From the NCBI RefSeq assembly GCF_016107685.1, contig NZ_JABASY010000006.1, positions 1-64,000 of the forward strand: 64,000 bases of DNA, written 5' to 3'. Positions 10,711-20,391 of this stretch are shown one piece after another. A program made the position numbers and the translations under genes. Below the pieces are notes generated by a model. It was not told where the DNA came from. It made no database searches and saw only the letters and a program-made list of their open reading frames with translations. Numbering within the stretch: position 1 is the first letter of the stretch; the number at the start of each line of letters is the position of its first letter. Source of the stretch: Brevibacterium yomogidense. Its GTDB lineage: Bacteria; Actinomycetota; Actinomycetes; Actinomycetales; Brevibacteriaceae.

Positions 10711-10805
10711 CACCGATACTGAGCCCCGTCTAACCGATACTGAGCCCCGTCTACTGAGCCCCCTCATCCGATACTGAGCTCCCTCATCCGGGACTGAGCC
10801 CCTGG
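10711..10805 (+). repeat. Degenerate tandem repeat between transporter genes
   Basis: About five copies of a roughly 20-bp unit with core ACCGATACTGAGCCCC, some truncated, fill the gap between the lipoprotein gene and the first permease gene. No hairpin is evident. Confidence 0.8.
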
Positions 10806-10851
10806 GGGCGCTCCTCCACCCTCACCCGCACCGACGAAAGGCGACTGACAC

Positions 10852-11796
10852 GTGCGCGCACTCGCCAGCAGACTCCTGCAGTTCGTGCTGACGGTCTGGG
10901 CCGCGACCGTCGCGGTGTTCGCCCTCATGCAGATCCTGCCCGGCAACGCCGCGCAGGTGGCGGCGGGGATGAGCGCGACCGCGGAGGACGTCGCCCGCAT
11001 CGAGCAGGAATTCGGCCTCGACCGGCCGCTGGTCGTCCAGTACGGCGAGTGGCTGATGGGGATGCTGCGCGGTGACCTCGGGGTCTCCTACGTGACGGGC
11101 GCCCCGATCACACCGCTGGTCGTCGACAGCATCCAGGTGACGCTCATCCTGGTGGTGAGCGCGATGGTGCTCGCCCTCGTCATCGCCGTGCCGTTGGGGA
11201 CCGTCGCCGCGCTGCTGCGGGGACGCCGTCTGGGCGCGCTGCTGTCGGGTCTCAGCCAGGTGGGTGTCGCCGTACCGAACTTCCTCGCGGGCATCCTGCT
11301 CGTCATGGTCTTCTCCCTGGGGCTCGGCTGGTTCCCGTCCTCGGGGTGGCAGGCGCCGGTCTTCGGCCTGGGGGGATTCCTCTCCCACCTCGTCCTGCCG
11401 GTGTGCGCACTGGCGCTGGTGCAGGGGGCGATCCTCACCCGCTACGTCCGTTCCGCGGTGCTGGAGGTCATGCGTGAGGACTACCTGCGCACAGCGCGTG
11501 CGAAGGGCCGCACGTCCGGGAGTGCGCTCGCCGTCCACGGTCTGCGCAACGCGGCGATCCCCGTCGTCACCGTCGCGGGAGTCCAGCTCGCCACGCTCCT
11601 CATCGGGGCCGTCGTCATCGAGCAGGTCTTCGTCCTCCCCGGAATGGGGTCGGAGCTGGTGCGTGCGGTGGCGAACCGGGATCTCCTCACCGTGCAGGCG
11701 ATCGTCATGGTGCTCGTCTTCCTCGTTCTCCTCCTCAACCTCGTCATCGACCTGCTCTACACCCTCCTCGACCCACGTGTGAGGAATGCCGCATGA
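10852..11796 (+). CDS. ABC transporter permease, DppB/OppB type
   Basis: A 314-residue inner-membrane permease with about six transmembrane helices. The first helix is followed by LPGNAAQV and the EFGLDRPLVVQYGEWLMGMLRGDLG segment typical of DppB; the EAA-type loop DYLRTARAKGRTSGSALAVHGLRNAAIP, which contacts the ATPase, lies near residue 205. GTG 10852 has a weak GAAAGG upstream. It overlaps the next permease gene by 4 bp (ATGA). Confidence 0.9.
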   Translation: MRALASRLLQFVLTVWAATVAVFALMQILPGNAAQVAAGMSATAEDVARIEQEFGLDRPLVVQYGEWLMGMLRGDLGVSYVTGAPITPLVVDSIQVTLILVVSAMVLALVIAVPLGTVAALLRGRRLGALLSGLSQVGVAVPNFLAGILLVMVFSLGLGWFPSSGWQAPVFGLGGFLSHLVLPVCALALVQGAILTRYVRSAVLEVMREDYLRTARAKGRTSGSALAVHGLRNAAIPVVTVAGVQLATLLIGAVVIEQVFVLPGMGSELVRAVANRDLLTVQAIVMVLVFLVLLLNLVIDLLYTLLDPRVRNAA

Positions 11797-12758
11797 ATCC
11801 CCTCGACCCTCACGGCCCGGCGACCGGCAGTCCTGCTGCGCACCCCTCGGTGCCTCCTGGCAGTGCGGCGCAGACTCCGGCGGCGGACGCTGCGACGAGG
11901 AGCGCAGCGACGGCGGACACCCCGGTCGGGCGCAGCCGTCGCACAGCGGAGCTCACGTTCGTCGTGGGGCTCGTGCTCGTCGGGATCGTCGTCGTCCTCG
12001 CGCTCGTGTCGTTCGTGTGGACGCCGCACCCGCCCACCCGTCCCGACGCGGCCGCGCGGCTGGAGGGCATGTCCGTCACCCACCTGTTCGGGACCGACCG
12101 ATTCGGCCGCGACACCCTCACCTGGATCATGCTGGGGGCGCGCGTCACCCTGCTCGTCGGCGTCGTGGCCGTGGGGATCGCGATGCTCATCGGCGTTCCG
12201 CTGGGGGTGCTCGCCGGGATGACGCGGGCACGGTGGCTGTCCGGGCTCATCATGCGCGGCAACGACCTGCTGCTCGCGTTCCCCGCGCTGCTGCTCGCGA
12301 TCGTGTTCTCCGCCGTGTTCGGTCCGGGGACGGGGCCCGCGATGGTCGCGATCGGCATCGCCGCGATCCCGGCCTTCGCCCGCGTGGCCCGGTCCGGCAC
12401 ACTGCAGATCATGGGTCGCGAGTACATCGCGGCTGCGCGCACCGCGAACCGCACACCGCTGCAGATCGCGATCCAGCACGTCGTGCCGAACATCGCGGGT
12501 CTCGTCATCGTGCAGGCGTCCGTCACCTTCGCACTGTCCGTGCTCGCCGAGGCAGGGCTGTCCTTCCTGGGGCTCGGCACCCAGCCGCCCACCCCGTCGT
12601 GGGGGCGCATGCTGCAGGAGTCCCAGCAGTTCCTCGGGTCCCGCCCCGAACTCGCCCTGTGGCCGGGCCTGTTCATCGCGATCGCGGTGCTGGGCTTCAA
12701 CCTGCTGGGCGACGGCCTGCGGGACAGGCTCGATCCGACTCTGAGAGGACGCAGCTGA
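11793..12758 (+). CDS. ABC transporter permease, DppC/OppC type
   Basis: A 321-residue permease partner of the DppB-like protein. A 45-residue Ala/Thr/Pro-rich cytoplasmic extension precedes the first helix. FGTDRFGRDTLTWIMLGAR near residue 100 is the DppC signature and MGREYIAAARTANRTPLQIAIQHVVPN near 205 the coupling loop. The ATG overlaps the upstream stop by 4 bp and the stop overlaps the ATPase ATG by one base. Confidence 0.9.
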   Translation: MNPLDPHGPATGSPAAHPSVPPGSAAQTPAADAATRSAATADTPVGRSRRTAELTFVVGLVLVGIVVVLALVSFVWTPHPPTRPDAAARLEGMSVTHLFGTDRFGRDTLTWIMLGARVTLLVGVVAVGIAMLIGVPLGVLAGMTRARWLSGLIMRGNDLLLAFPALLLAIVFSAVFGPGTGPAMVAIGIAAIPAFARVARSGTLQIMGREYIAAARTANRTPLQIAIQHVVPNIAGLVIVQASVTFALSVLAEAGLSFLGLGTQPPTPSWGRMLQESQQFLGSRPELALWPGLFIAIAVLGFNLLGDGLRDRLDPTLRGRS

Positions 12759-14593
12759 TGTCCGCCCCACTGCTGAGCGTCCGCGACCTCACGATCTCCA
12801 CGGGTTCGCGCGAAATCGTCCACCCGCTGGCGTTCGAGATCGCCCCGGGTGAGCGGCTGGGTCTCATCGGGGAGTCCGGTTCGGGGAAATCGCTCACGTC
12901 CTCGGCCGTCATGGGGCTGCTGCCGTCCGAGATGTCCGCACGTGGCACGGTCGCCCTCAGCGGGGAGGGCGCAAACCTCCTCGAGAGGTCGGAGTCGTCG
13001 CTCGCCCGGTTGCGCGGCAACCGGATGAGCATGGTCTTCCAGGAGCCCATGAGTGCTCTGAACCCGCTCATGCGCGTGGGCGCCCAGGTCGCGGAGGTCA
13101 TGCGGCTGCACCGGACGGCCACGCGGGACCAGGCGATGACGCGGGCGATCGACCTGCTCGACCAGGTGCACCTGCCGGATCCCGCTGCGGCCGCTCGCGC
13201 CTACCCGCACCAGCTGTCCGGCGGGCAGCGGCAGCGCATCATGCTCGCGATCGCGCTGGCGAACTCGCCGGACCTGCTGATCTGCGACGAGCCGACCACC
13301 GCGCTGGACGTGACGGTGCAGTCGGCTGTGCTCGACCTCATCGACGAGCAGGTCGCGGCGCGCGGCACCGGGCTGCTCTTCATCACGCACGACCTCGCGG
13401 TCGTCGCGCGTGTGTGCGAACGCGTCATGGTCATGAACCGGGGCCGCGTCGTGGAGACCGGGACGGTCGACCAGATCTTCACTGCGCCCCAGCACGAATA
13501 CACGCGGGGCCTGCTCGCTGCGAGCGACCTCACTGCCACCGACGACCGCGGTCGCCTCTTCACGATCGCGACCGCCGCGGCCTACCCGGGCGCGGGGGCA
13601 CCGGCTGACGCTCCCGCCGCCCGGGTGACGGGGGAGACCCAGCCGGCCGGCGCCTCGGTCGCGGAGCAGACACCCGCCGCCGAGGCGGGGGAGCAGTCCC
13701 AGCCGGCCGGCACGTCGGCGGTGGGTCGGGCAGAAGATCGTGAAGCAGGGGGAGCCTGGGACGCGTCGGGGAAGACCGGCCGCGACGAGCCCTCCGACAC
13801 AGCCCACCTCATCGAGATGAGCGGTGTCGTCAAGACGTTCACGCGACGGGCGGGCCTCTTCCGCAGCGACCGGGTCGAAGCGCTCAAGGGCATCGACCTG
13901 AACGTGCGGGCCGGCGGACGCATGGGCATCGTCGGCGAATCCGGGTCCGGGAAGTCGACGCTGCTGTCCATCCTCTCCGGCCTCGAGACGCCGACGGCAG
14001 GGCGCATCCGGGTGGGCGACGTCGTCGTCGACCCGGAGGACTACTCGGGGCTCACCGCGATGCGCCGCGACTTGCAGATCGTGTTCCAGGACCCCTACGC
14101 CTCACTCGACCCGCGGATGAGCGTGGCCGAGATCATCGGGGAGCCGCTGCGATCGATGGGCCTCGACGGAGCCGAGAGGAAGGACCGGGCGGAGGAGATG
14201 ATCGAGGCCGTGGGCCTGGACCACGACTCGCTCACCCGCTTCCCCCACCAGTTCTCCGGCGGGCAGCGGCAGCGGATCTCGATCGCGCGTGCGCTCGTCA
14301 CGCGCCCCCGCATCCTCGTCGCGGACGAACCGGTGTCCGCACTCGACGTGTCCGTGCGCGCGCAGGTGCTCAACCTGCTCGCGGACCTCGTCGACGAGTA
14401 CAGCCTCACCCTCGTCTTCGTGTCCCACGACCTGGGGGTCGTCCGCCACCTGTGCTCCGACGTCGCCGTCATGCGATCCGGGGAGATCGTCGAACAGGGC
14501 CCCACCGACCAGGTGTACGACGACCCGGCACACGACTACACGCGGGCGCTCGTCGCAGCGACCCCCACCATCCACGCGGCGCTCAACGTCTGA
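12758..14593 (+). CDS. ABC transporter ATP-binding protein, fused DppD-DppF type
   Basis: A 611-residue protein holding two complete ABC ATPase domains in one chain. Domain 1 (about 1-270) has GESGSGKS, LSGGQRQRI and LLICDEPTTALDV; domain 2 (about 345-605) has GESGSGKS, FSGGQRQRI and ILVADEPVSALDV. Between them is an 80-residue Ala/Gly/Thr/Glu linker of low complexity whose DNA shows internal repetition (13600-13760). It powers the two upstream permeases. Starting at ATG 12758 avoids a long upstream open frame that overlaps the DppC gene. Confidence 0.93.
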   Translation: MSAPLLSVRDLTISTGSREIVHPLAFEIAPGERLGLIGESGSGKSLTSSAVMGLLPSEMSARGTVALSGEGANLLERSESSLARLRGNRMSMVFQEPMSALNPLMRVGAQVAEVMRLHRTATRDQAMTRAIDLLDQVHLPDPAAAARAYPHQLSGGQRQRIMLAIALANSPDLLICDEPTTALDVTVQSAVLDLIDEQVAARGTGLLFITHDLAVVARVCERVMVMNRGRVVETGTVDQIFTAPQHEYTRGLLAASDLTATDDRGRLFTIATAAAYPGAGAPADAPAARVTGETQPAGASVAEQTPAAEAGEQSQPAGTSAVGRAEDREAGGAWDASGKTGRDEPSDTAHLIEMSGVVKTFTRRAGLFRSDRVEALKGIDLNVRAGGRMGIVGESGSGKSTLLSILSGLETPTAGRIRVGDVVVDPEDYSGLTAMRRDLQIVFQDPYASLDPRMSVAEIIGEPLRSMGLDGAERKDRAEEMIEAVGLDHDSLTRFPHQFSGGQRQRISIARALVTRPRILVADEPVSALDVSVRAQVLNLLADLVDEYSLTLVFVSHDLGVVRHLCSDVAVMRSGEIVEQGPTDQVYDDPAHDYTRALVAATPTIHAALNV

Positions 14594-14639
14594 CCGGCGG
14601 ACACGAGCGCCCTCACCACCTCACGAAGGAGACCCCGCA

Positions 14640-16094
14640 GTGAACCCCGAAGGCCACGCACCACTCGCCACACCCGCCGACCTGTCCGTCGAGGCCATGA
14701 CGCGCGGCTTCCGGGAGGGCGACCTCACGCCGGTGGACGTGCTCGAGGCGGTGCGGTCACGCGTCGACACCTGCGAACCGACACTGCGTGCGCTCTGGTG
14801 GTCCGACCTGGAAGCCGACGGCGCTGCGGCTGCAGCCGCCCGGGAATCCGCCGCACGGTGGAAGGCGGGGGAGGAGCGGGGCCCACTGGACGGCGTGCCC
14901 GTCACCGTCAAGGAGAACATCGCAGTCCACGGCGTGCCGATGCCCGGCGGCCACGCGGCCGGCGACCCCCGGCCGGCTCCCGCGGACGCCCCCATCACCG
15001 CGCGGCTGCGGGAAGGGGGCGCGGTCCTGTTCGGCGTGACCGTCATGCCCGATTGGGGCATGCTGTCGTCCGGCGTGTCCTCCCGCCACGGCATCACCCG
15101 GTCGCCGCTCGACCCCGCGCTCACGACCGGCGGGTCGTCGAGCGGTGCCGGTGCTGCAGCGGCCGCGGGCTACGGTCCCGTCCACATCGGCTCCGACATC
15201 GGAGGCTCGATCCGCCTACCCGGCACCTGGTTGGGGCTGGCGACCCTCAAGCCCAGCTTCGGCCGGGTCCCCCTGGACGCGCCCTACCTGGGACGGTGCG
15301 CGGGACCGCTGGCGCGGCGCACCGCGGACTCACGGGCCGCGATGCAGGTGATCGGGCGTCCCGATGCCCGCGACGTGTCCGAGCTGCCGCCCTACACGGG
15401 GGACTACGCGCGTCCTCTGGGGCAGACCCCGGGGCAGGAGCCCGGCGTCGCCGGCCCGCGGATCGGCGTGCACACGGACGCGGGCTGCGGAGAGGCGACG
15501 GACCCGGAGGTGGCGGCCGTCGTCGCCGCGACGGCCGCGGCACTGTCCGATGCGGGCGCGGACGTCGTCGAGATCCCACCGTTCATGGACGCAGAGCTGT
15601 TGGCCGACGTGGACCGCTTCTGGCGCGTGCGGTCATGGGAGACGTACTCCGCACTGTCACTGGAGGACCAGCGGCGGATCCTGCCGCACGTCGCGCGGTG
15701 GTGCATGGCAGGCGCCGATGTCCCGGGCGTCGACCTCATGCGCTACTACCACTCGATCCAGAGGATGCGGTCCGCGACGATCGCGGCGACCCTCGACTAC
15801 GACTTCGTGCTCTCACCGGTCGCGCCGATGGCGGCGTTCCCCGCGGAGAGCCCCATGCCCTACGACGACCCGTCCCTGCCGATGCAGCACATCGGCTTCA
15901 CGGTGCCCTACAACATGTCGGAGCAGCCGGCATCGAGCGTCCACGCGGGTCTCACCTCGGACGGCCGGACGGTGGGGGTGCAGGTCGCGGGACGTCGCTT
16001 CGACGATGCGGGCGTCCTCACGGTGTCAGCGCAGATCGAAGAGCTGCTGGGTGCCGCAGCACCGGTGCGGACCGTCGGGGTCGACGCCGGCTGA
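14640..16094 (+). CDS. Amidase (amidase-signature family)
   Basis: A 484-residue amidase-signature hydrolase. The Ser-cisSer-Lys machinery is visible: the Lys in VTVKENIAVHG near residue 88, then TTGGSSSGAGAAAAAGYGP near 162 with the cis-Ser, and the nucleophile in SDIGGSIRLPG near 184. GTG 14640 follows GAAGGAGA by 7-8 bp. It is the last gene of the peptide-importer operon, so it may hydrolyse an amide carried in by that transporter; the substrate cannot be read from sequence. Confidence 0.88.
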   Translation: MNPEGHAPLATPADLSVEAMTRGFREGDLTPVDVLEAVRSRVDTCEPTLRALWWSDLEADGAAAAAARESAARWKAGEERGPLDGVPVTVKENIAVHGVPMPGGHAAGDPRPAPADAPITARLREGGAVLFGVTVMPDWGMLSSGVSSRHGITRSPLDPALTTGGSSSGAGAAAAAGYGPVHIGSDIGGSIRLPGTWLGLATLKPSFGRVPLDAPYLGRCAGPLARRTADSRAAMQVIGRPDARDVSELPPYTGDYARPLGQTPGQEPGVAGPRIGVHTDAGCGEATDPEVAAVVAATAAALSDAGADVVEIPPFMDAELLADVDRFWRVRSWETYSALSLEDQRRILPHVARWCMAGADVPGVDLMRYYHSIQRMRSATIAATLDYDFVLSPVAPMAAFPAESPMPYDDPSLPMQHIGFTVPYNMSEQPASSVHAGLTSDGRTVGVQVAGRRFDDAGVLTVSAQIEELLGAAAPVRTVGVDAG

Positions 16095-16103
16095 GGGCTG
16101 CGG

Positions 16104-16128
16104 CACCGGCGGGCCTCCGGCCCGGGTG
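16104..16128. terminator. Possible bidirectional terminator
   Basis: GGGCC-TCC-GGCCC at 111-123 of the 16-kb block (16111-16123), extended by CACC/GGTG arms with a two-base bulge, sits between two convergent genes. No T-run follows. Confidence 0.4.
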
Positions 16129-16161
16129 CCCGACACCAGAGGCCCCGGCCACTGCCGGACC

Positions 16162-17727
16162 TCAGCCGTTGTAGAAGAACGTGATCGCGATCGAGTCCCC
16201 TTCGACCTCCACGGTCCCGGCCGGGTGCAGATCGGACGTGAGCTCGTATTCGGTGCCGTCTTCCGTCTCGACGTCAGCGACGACCTTGCCGGGCTTGTCC
16301 GAGTCGGTGTAGAACGAACCCGTCGACGTCGCCCCGAAGTCGGTGACGACGATCTCCGGCTTCTTCTCGAGGTCGAACTCCACCCCGTCCTTCTTGAGCT
16401 TGTCGTAGGTCTTCTTCTCGTCCTCCGACTGGAAGCTGTCGCGTTCGAAGAAGCCGCAGTCCGTCTCGAGCTTCTCGGACTCCAGACATTCGTCGAGCTG
16501 CGCCTCGACAGCCTTGACGACGTCCTTCTTGTACGCGTCCGTCACCCCGATCGTCACGTTGAGCGCGGCAGGCTGGGGCGCTTCGTCAGGGGCGAAGCCG
16601 ACGGAGATCGCGGCCGACCCCTCTTCCGTGTACTTGGTCTCCGGAACGACCAGCTCGTACGACCCGGGCATGACCGCATATTCGGTGTCCCCCGTCGCCA
16701 GATCCACGGACTCACCATTCACCGTCGCATCCGCAGTCTGGGTCAGGTCGAGGGAGAGGGTCTGCAGGACGGGCGGCTGGAGGGTCCACTCGTCGAAGAA
16801 CACTCCCTGCTTCCCCGATTTCTCTGCAGTGAGCGGCAGTTCATAGTCCTGCCCGCCCAGTGTGTAGCTCGCGGTCATCGTCGCGACGTCGCCGTCGATG
16901 TCCGCCTCACCGACCTGGACGTCCTCGATCGCGGAGTCCGAACCGGAGAAGATCTCCGGGGACACGAGCGCTTCGTTCGCACCGTTCGGCACGGTCGCGG
17001 TCGTGACCTCCTGGGCCGCTGCGAGGTCGCCTGCGGCGACCGCGTCGAGGTACTGCTGGGCGACGGTCTCCGGCCCGTACTGGGTGCGGTTCATATTCAT
17101 GACGACGAGTGCGCCGACGACCACGAGCACCAGCACGACCCCGACCGCGGACAGGGACAGGATGAGCGGCAGCTTCGACTTTCCCGTCTTCTTCCCGTCC
17201 CGCTGCCGTGTGGGGGCCGGGTCGCCGGGGGCGTATCCGGGAGCCGGTGCGGGCTGCGGCACGGTATCGCCAGAGGCGGGCGCGGAGGCGGCGACGTAGG
17301 CGTCCTGTGAGAAGGCGGCCGGCGCTCCGTACGCGTCGGCCGACGGCGCGTACGGCGACTGCGCTGCCGCATCCGGGCCGTAGGCGGGGGCCGCGCCGTA
17401 CTGGCCGGCCCCGTACTGGTCGCCCTGATGCGCACCGTACTGATCTGCACCGAACTGGTCTGCCTGGTGCGCACCGAACCGGCCCGCCCCGTACTGGTCC
17501 GTGCCGAATTGACCGGCCCCGTACTGTCCCGCGTTGAACTGACCCGCGCTGTGCTGGTCTGGCCCGTACTGATCCGCGCTGTGCTGATCCGCCCCGTGCT
17601 GGCCGACGCCCGTCTGCGGCGACTCAGGTGTCGAGGCGGCGTCGCCGGCCTGCTGGTCCTGGTGCGCCTGCTCAGGACTGCGGTCGGGCATGGGCGGGAT
17701 CTGGGGGTATGGATCTCCAGCGCTCAT
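16162..17727 (-). CDS. Membrane-anchored protein with Gln/Tyr-rich pentapeptide repeats
   Basis: A 521-residue protein of unknown function. Residues 35-130 are an imperfect repeat of five residues (GADQY, GAGQF and variants) followed by a Pro/Ala-rich stretch and a basic KKTGKSKL. One transmembrane helix (about 190-213, LPLILSLSAVGVVLVLVVVG) then leads to a ~310-residue exported domain with TVAQQYLDAVAAGDLAAAQEV at its base, a pattern seen in actinobacterial DUF4878-like or zinc-ribbon-linked anchored proteins, and two Cys near the end. ATG 17727 has AAGGTGAG 9-10 bp upstream. I do not recognise a specific family. Confidence 0.7.
   Translation of the reverse strand: MSAGDPYPQIPPMPDRSPEQAHQDQQAGDAASTPESPQTGVGQHGADQHSADQYGPDQHSAGQFNAGQYGAGQFGTDQYGAGRFGAHQADQFGADQYGAHQGDQYGAGQYGAAPAYGPDAAAQSPYAPSADAYGAPAAFSQDAYVAASAPASGDTVPQPAPAPGYAPGDPAPTRQRDGKKTGKSKLPLILSLSAVGVVLVLVVVGALVVMNMNRTQYGPETVAQQYLDAVAAGDLAAAQEVTTATVPNGANEALVSPEIFSGSDSAIEDVQVGEADIDGDVATMTASYTLGGQDYELPLTAEKSGKQGVFFDEWTLQPPVLQTLSLDLTQTADATVNGESVDLATGDTEYAVMPGSYELVVPETKYTEEGSAAISVGFAPDEAPQPAALNVTIGVTDAYKKDVVKAVEAQLDECLESEKLETDCGFFERDSFQSEDEKKTYDKLKKDGVEFDLEKKPEIVVTDFGATSTGSFYTDSDKPGKVVADVETEDGTEYELTSDLHPAGTVEVEGDSIAITFFYNG
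17396..17611 (-). repeat. In-frame 15-bp minisatellite in the pentapeptide region
   Basis: About 14 imperfect 15-bp units encode the five-residue repeats of the membrane-anchored protein. The multiple of three keeps the frame when copy number changes. Confidence 0.75.
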
Positions 17728-17854
17728 CGCCAGTGGCTCACCTTCGGAACGTCGACAACAGGGCAGGAGACACAAGGGTCTCCGGTCGCTCAAAGGTACC
17801 ACCCGGACATGACGCGGCGGTGTGTCGAGCGCGCCGGTGGCACCCGGGGCGGGG

Positions 17855-17869
17855 CACAATGGGCGGCGA
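17855..17869 (+). promoter_or_regulatory. Probable leaderless promoter of DUF6350 gene
   Basis: CACAAT at 17855-17860 lies 8 bp before ATG 17869. The first base departs from TANNNT, so support is moderate. Confidence 0.45.
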
Positions 17870-19086
17870 TGTCAACGGCACCCCCGCTTCCCCCGCTCTC
17901 CAGCCGCCACCCGATCGTGATCGGTGCCCTGGAGGCGCTGCGCGCCGTGCTCGTCCTCGCCGTCAGCGTGCTGGTCGTCGCGATCGCCGCGTGGTTCACC
18001 GCGATCGCGCAGCTGCAGCCTCTGTCCGCGGTCCTCACCTGGGCGGGGACGCTCATCGCGGCGGCATCCGGCTGGGAGCTCACGATCGGGGTCGGACTGC
18101 CGCCCACACTGCTGACGATCGTCCTCCTCGCCCTCCTCACGTCCGCGCTGAGCCGGACCCGCCGCGCCCTGGCCGCCAACGAGCTGCTGGTCCGCAACGG
18201 CGCGCTGCCCGCGACACGGTACGCCGCCACGATCGGCATCACCACGTGCGTCGTCATGATCGCCACCGTCCTGTTGGTCGCGGGCCTGGTCGTGGGGACG
18301 GGAGAGGTGAGCGTGGTGGGGTGCGCCCGTTTCCTCGTCGTCGTCGCCGTCCCCGTCCTCATCGCCTGTCTGGGACCGGAACGGCGCGGCGCACCTGCCG
18401 GCCGCTGGGCGCAGGCGCTCCTGGACACCGTGGCGCGGAGAGCGGGTGCGGAATGGGCCGACGCTTCGGAGGCCGCACTGCGGGTGCTGCGCCGCGTGGC
18501 CGCGGCCTGGGCGATCGTCTCCCTGCTGGGTCTCGTCATCGCCCTCGTCACTGGCTGGTCGTCGATGGCCGAGGCCGTATCCGGCTATTCGCACCCGACC
18601 GTCGCCGCGGTGGGCCTGGGCATCGTCCAGCTCCTCTACGCCCCGACCCTCCTGGTATTCGTCCTCAGCTGGGTTTCCGGCGCGGGCATCCACCTCAACG
18701 CCGTCGCCCACGCATCGCCGTTCTCGGAGCAGGCCGGCCTCGTCCCCGCTGTGCCGGTCCTCGCCGCGATACCCACAGACGCCTCGGCGTGGGGGTGGGC
18801 CTTCCTCGCCGTCCTCCCGGTGGCGGCGGGCATCGCGGCGGTGGGGCGGCCTCGGTGGGCGGACGACCTGGACTGGCGCACCGTCGTCCTCGCTGTGGTG
18901 CTGGTACTCGTCTGTGCAACGGTGATCAGCGTGTTCGCGACGGGTCCGATCGGGCCGTCGGGACTGGGGACGTTCGGCGTTCCCGTCCTCGCAGCGGCGG
19001 GTGCCATCGGGGCGGGAACGGCCGCGGGCGTCGCCGCCGGGTGGGGCCTCAGTCTGCTTGCGAGCCGGGCATCGGCTGACCGGTGA
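17869..19086 (+). CDS. DUF6350 multi-pass membrane protein (PerM-like)
   Basis: A 405-residue hydrophobic protein with about ten predicted transmembrane segments and a signature VSWVSGAGIHLN...SPFSEQAGLVPAVPVLAAIP in the second half (around residues 265-300), typical of the DUF6350 family called cell-division protein PerM. Its place immediately upstream of purN is conserved in actinobacteria. The start ATG at 17869 follows a CACAAT box. The last 38 bp overlap the 3-prime end of the convergent membrane-protein gene. Confidence 0.75.
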   Translation: MSTAPPLPPLSSRHPIVIGALEALRAVLVLAVSVLVVAIAAWFTAIAQLQPLSAVLTWAGTLIAAASGWELTIGVGLPPTLLTIVLLALLTSALSRTRRALAANELLVRNGALPATRYAATIGITTCVVMIATVLLVAGLVVGTGEVSVVGCARFLVVVAVPVLIACLGPERRGAPAGRWAQALLDTVARRAGAEWADASEAALRVLRRVAAAWAIVSLLGLVIALVTGWSSMAEAVSGYSHPTVAAVGLGIVQLLYAPTLLVFVLSWVSGAGIHLNAVAHASPFSEQAGLVPAVPVLAAIPTDASAWGWAFLAVLPVAAGIAAVGRPRWADDLDWRTVVLAVVLVLVCATVISVFATGPIGPSGLGTFGVPVLAAAGAIGAGTAAGVAAGWGLSLLASRASADR

Positions 19087-19594
19087 GACGCTCGAACCAG
19101 TCACCGACCTGCGTGTTGTAGTCGTTCTGGCAGACCGCTGTCGCCTGTTCGGTGATCGCGTCGCCCATGCACTCCTCGTACTCCGCACGGATGTCCCAGA
19201 TGAAAGCCGTGGAGACGGCGGACACGAGCACGTAGCCGCCCACGAGGAAGCCGATGATGCCCGTCACGATCGCCTGGGGGACCTGCTTCGCGCGGATCCC
19301 CGCGATGAGGCAGAGGACGGCACACACCATCGCGGCCAGCGCGAGGACGCCGGACACCATGACGAGGGGGAGGGAGAGCATCGAGCAGAGGATGGAGCCC
19401 GCGAGGAGCACCGTGAGGGCGAGGCCGTACTTCACGACGGCACGCTGCGGGCCTGTCGGCTTGTCCGGCTCCTTGTCGCCGTTCGGCCCCTTGTCCGCTC
19501 CGCGGCCGGAACCGTCGGAACCCGAGCCGTGCGCATCACCGTCACGCGGCGGGTCGATGCGGGGCTTGTCGTCAACGGGGCTCGGTGTGCTCAC
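19049..19594 (-). CDS. Small membrane protein, function unknown
   Basis: A 181-residue protein: a 50-residue hydrophilic N-terminus rich in Asp, Gly, Lys and Pro, then three hydrophobic helices (about 55-75, 78-98 and 105-128) and a C-terminal ~50-residue domain with two Cys (EECMGDAITEQATAVCQNDYN), probably outside the cell. GTG 19594 lies 7 bp after GACACT. It is divergent from purN and its 3-prime end overlaps DUF6350. I do not recognise a family. Confidence 0.65.
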   Translation of the reverse strand: MSTPSPVDDKPRIDPPRDGDAHGSGSDGSGRGADKGPNGDKEPDKPTGPQRAVVKYGLALTVLLAGSILCSMLSLPLVMVSGVLALAAMVCAVLCLIAGIRAKQVPQAIVTGIIGFLVGGYVLVSAVSTAFIWDIRAEYEECMGDAITEQATAVCQNDYNTQVGDWFERLTGQPMPGSQAD

Positions 19595-19655
19595 ACACCA
19601 CAGTGTCGCATACCGCCCGCGAGGGATCGATACAGCCCGCGGACGCCCGTTCCTC

Positions 19656-19668
19656 TAGACTTGCCGCG
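19656..19668 (+). promoter_or_regulatory. Leaderless promoter of purN
   Basis: TAGACT at 19656-19661 is 6 bp before GTG 19668. There is no Shine-Dalgarno in front of the GTG. Confidence 0.65.
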
Positions 19669-20291
19669 TGCGCTGCCTGATCCTCGCCTCCGGTTCCGGG
19701 ACCCTCACCCAAGCCCTCCTCGACGCGTTCGCGGACGGACGGTCGGGGGTGCGGATCGTCGGCATCGGCTCCGACGTCCCCACCGCAGGTGTCCTCGACC
19801 GTGCACGCTCCGCAGGGATCGACACGTTCGTCGTGGCTCCCGCGGACCACGCGTCCCGTGCGGATTGGGACCGTGCACTCGCCGACGCGGTGGAGTCGTA
19901 CACGCCTGACTGGATCGTCTCCGCGGGGTTCATGAGGATCCTGGGTCAGAGCTTCGTCGAACGCTTCACCGGCCGCATCATCAACACCCACCCCGCCCTG
20001 CTGCCGTCCTTCCCCGGTGCCCACGGCGTGCGTGACGCACTGGCGCACGGCGTGAAGGTGACCGGCACGACGTTCCACCTGGTCGACGCCGGAATCGACA
20101 CCGGGCCGATCGTCGCCCAGTTCCCCCTGCCCGTGCACGACGAGGACGACGAGGAGTCCCTGCACGAGCGGATCCGTGCCGTGGAACGGACGCGACTCGT
20201 CGAACTGCTGGGCTTCCTGTCGTCCGGGACGCTCACCGTCGACGGCCGACGAGTGAGCGGCTGGACGCCGGCACGCCCACGCGGCGACTGA
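19668..20291 (+). CDS. purN: Phosphoribosylglycinamide formyltransferase
   Basis: PurN transfers formyl from 10-formyl-THF to GAR, the third step of purine synthesis. The 207-residue protein begins [19 protein letters not shown], has [15 protein letters not shown] near 85, and the catalytic block [22 protein letters not shown] near 103 with the HPALLPSF motif, then [17 protein letters not shown] with the catalytic Asp. It lies 100 bp upstream of purH, which continues the pathway. Confidence 0.95.
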   Translation: MRCLILASGSGTLTQALLDAFADGRSGVRIVGIGSDVPTAGVLDRARSAGIDTFVVAPADHASRADWDRALADAVESYTPDWIVSAGFMRILGQSFVERFTGRIINTHPALLPSFPGAHGVRDALAHGVKVTGTTFHLVDAGIDTGPIVAQFPLPVHDEDDEESLHERIRAVERTRLVELLGFLSSGTLTVDGRRVSGWTPARPRGD

Positions 20292-20391
20292 CGACCAGGC
20301 CACCGGAGCCCGCCGTCCGCTCCCGCCGCCACCCACCCGCACGACACCACCCCGCGACCACACACCCATCCGAGCAGGAGGCACCAGACAC

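Noticed and set aside
8881..10767. Long minus-strand open frame opposite rdgB and the binding-protein gene
   Set aside because: It is a shadow of two well-supported plus-strand genes, with no motif and no start signal.
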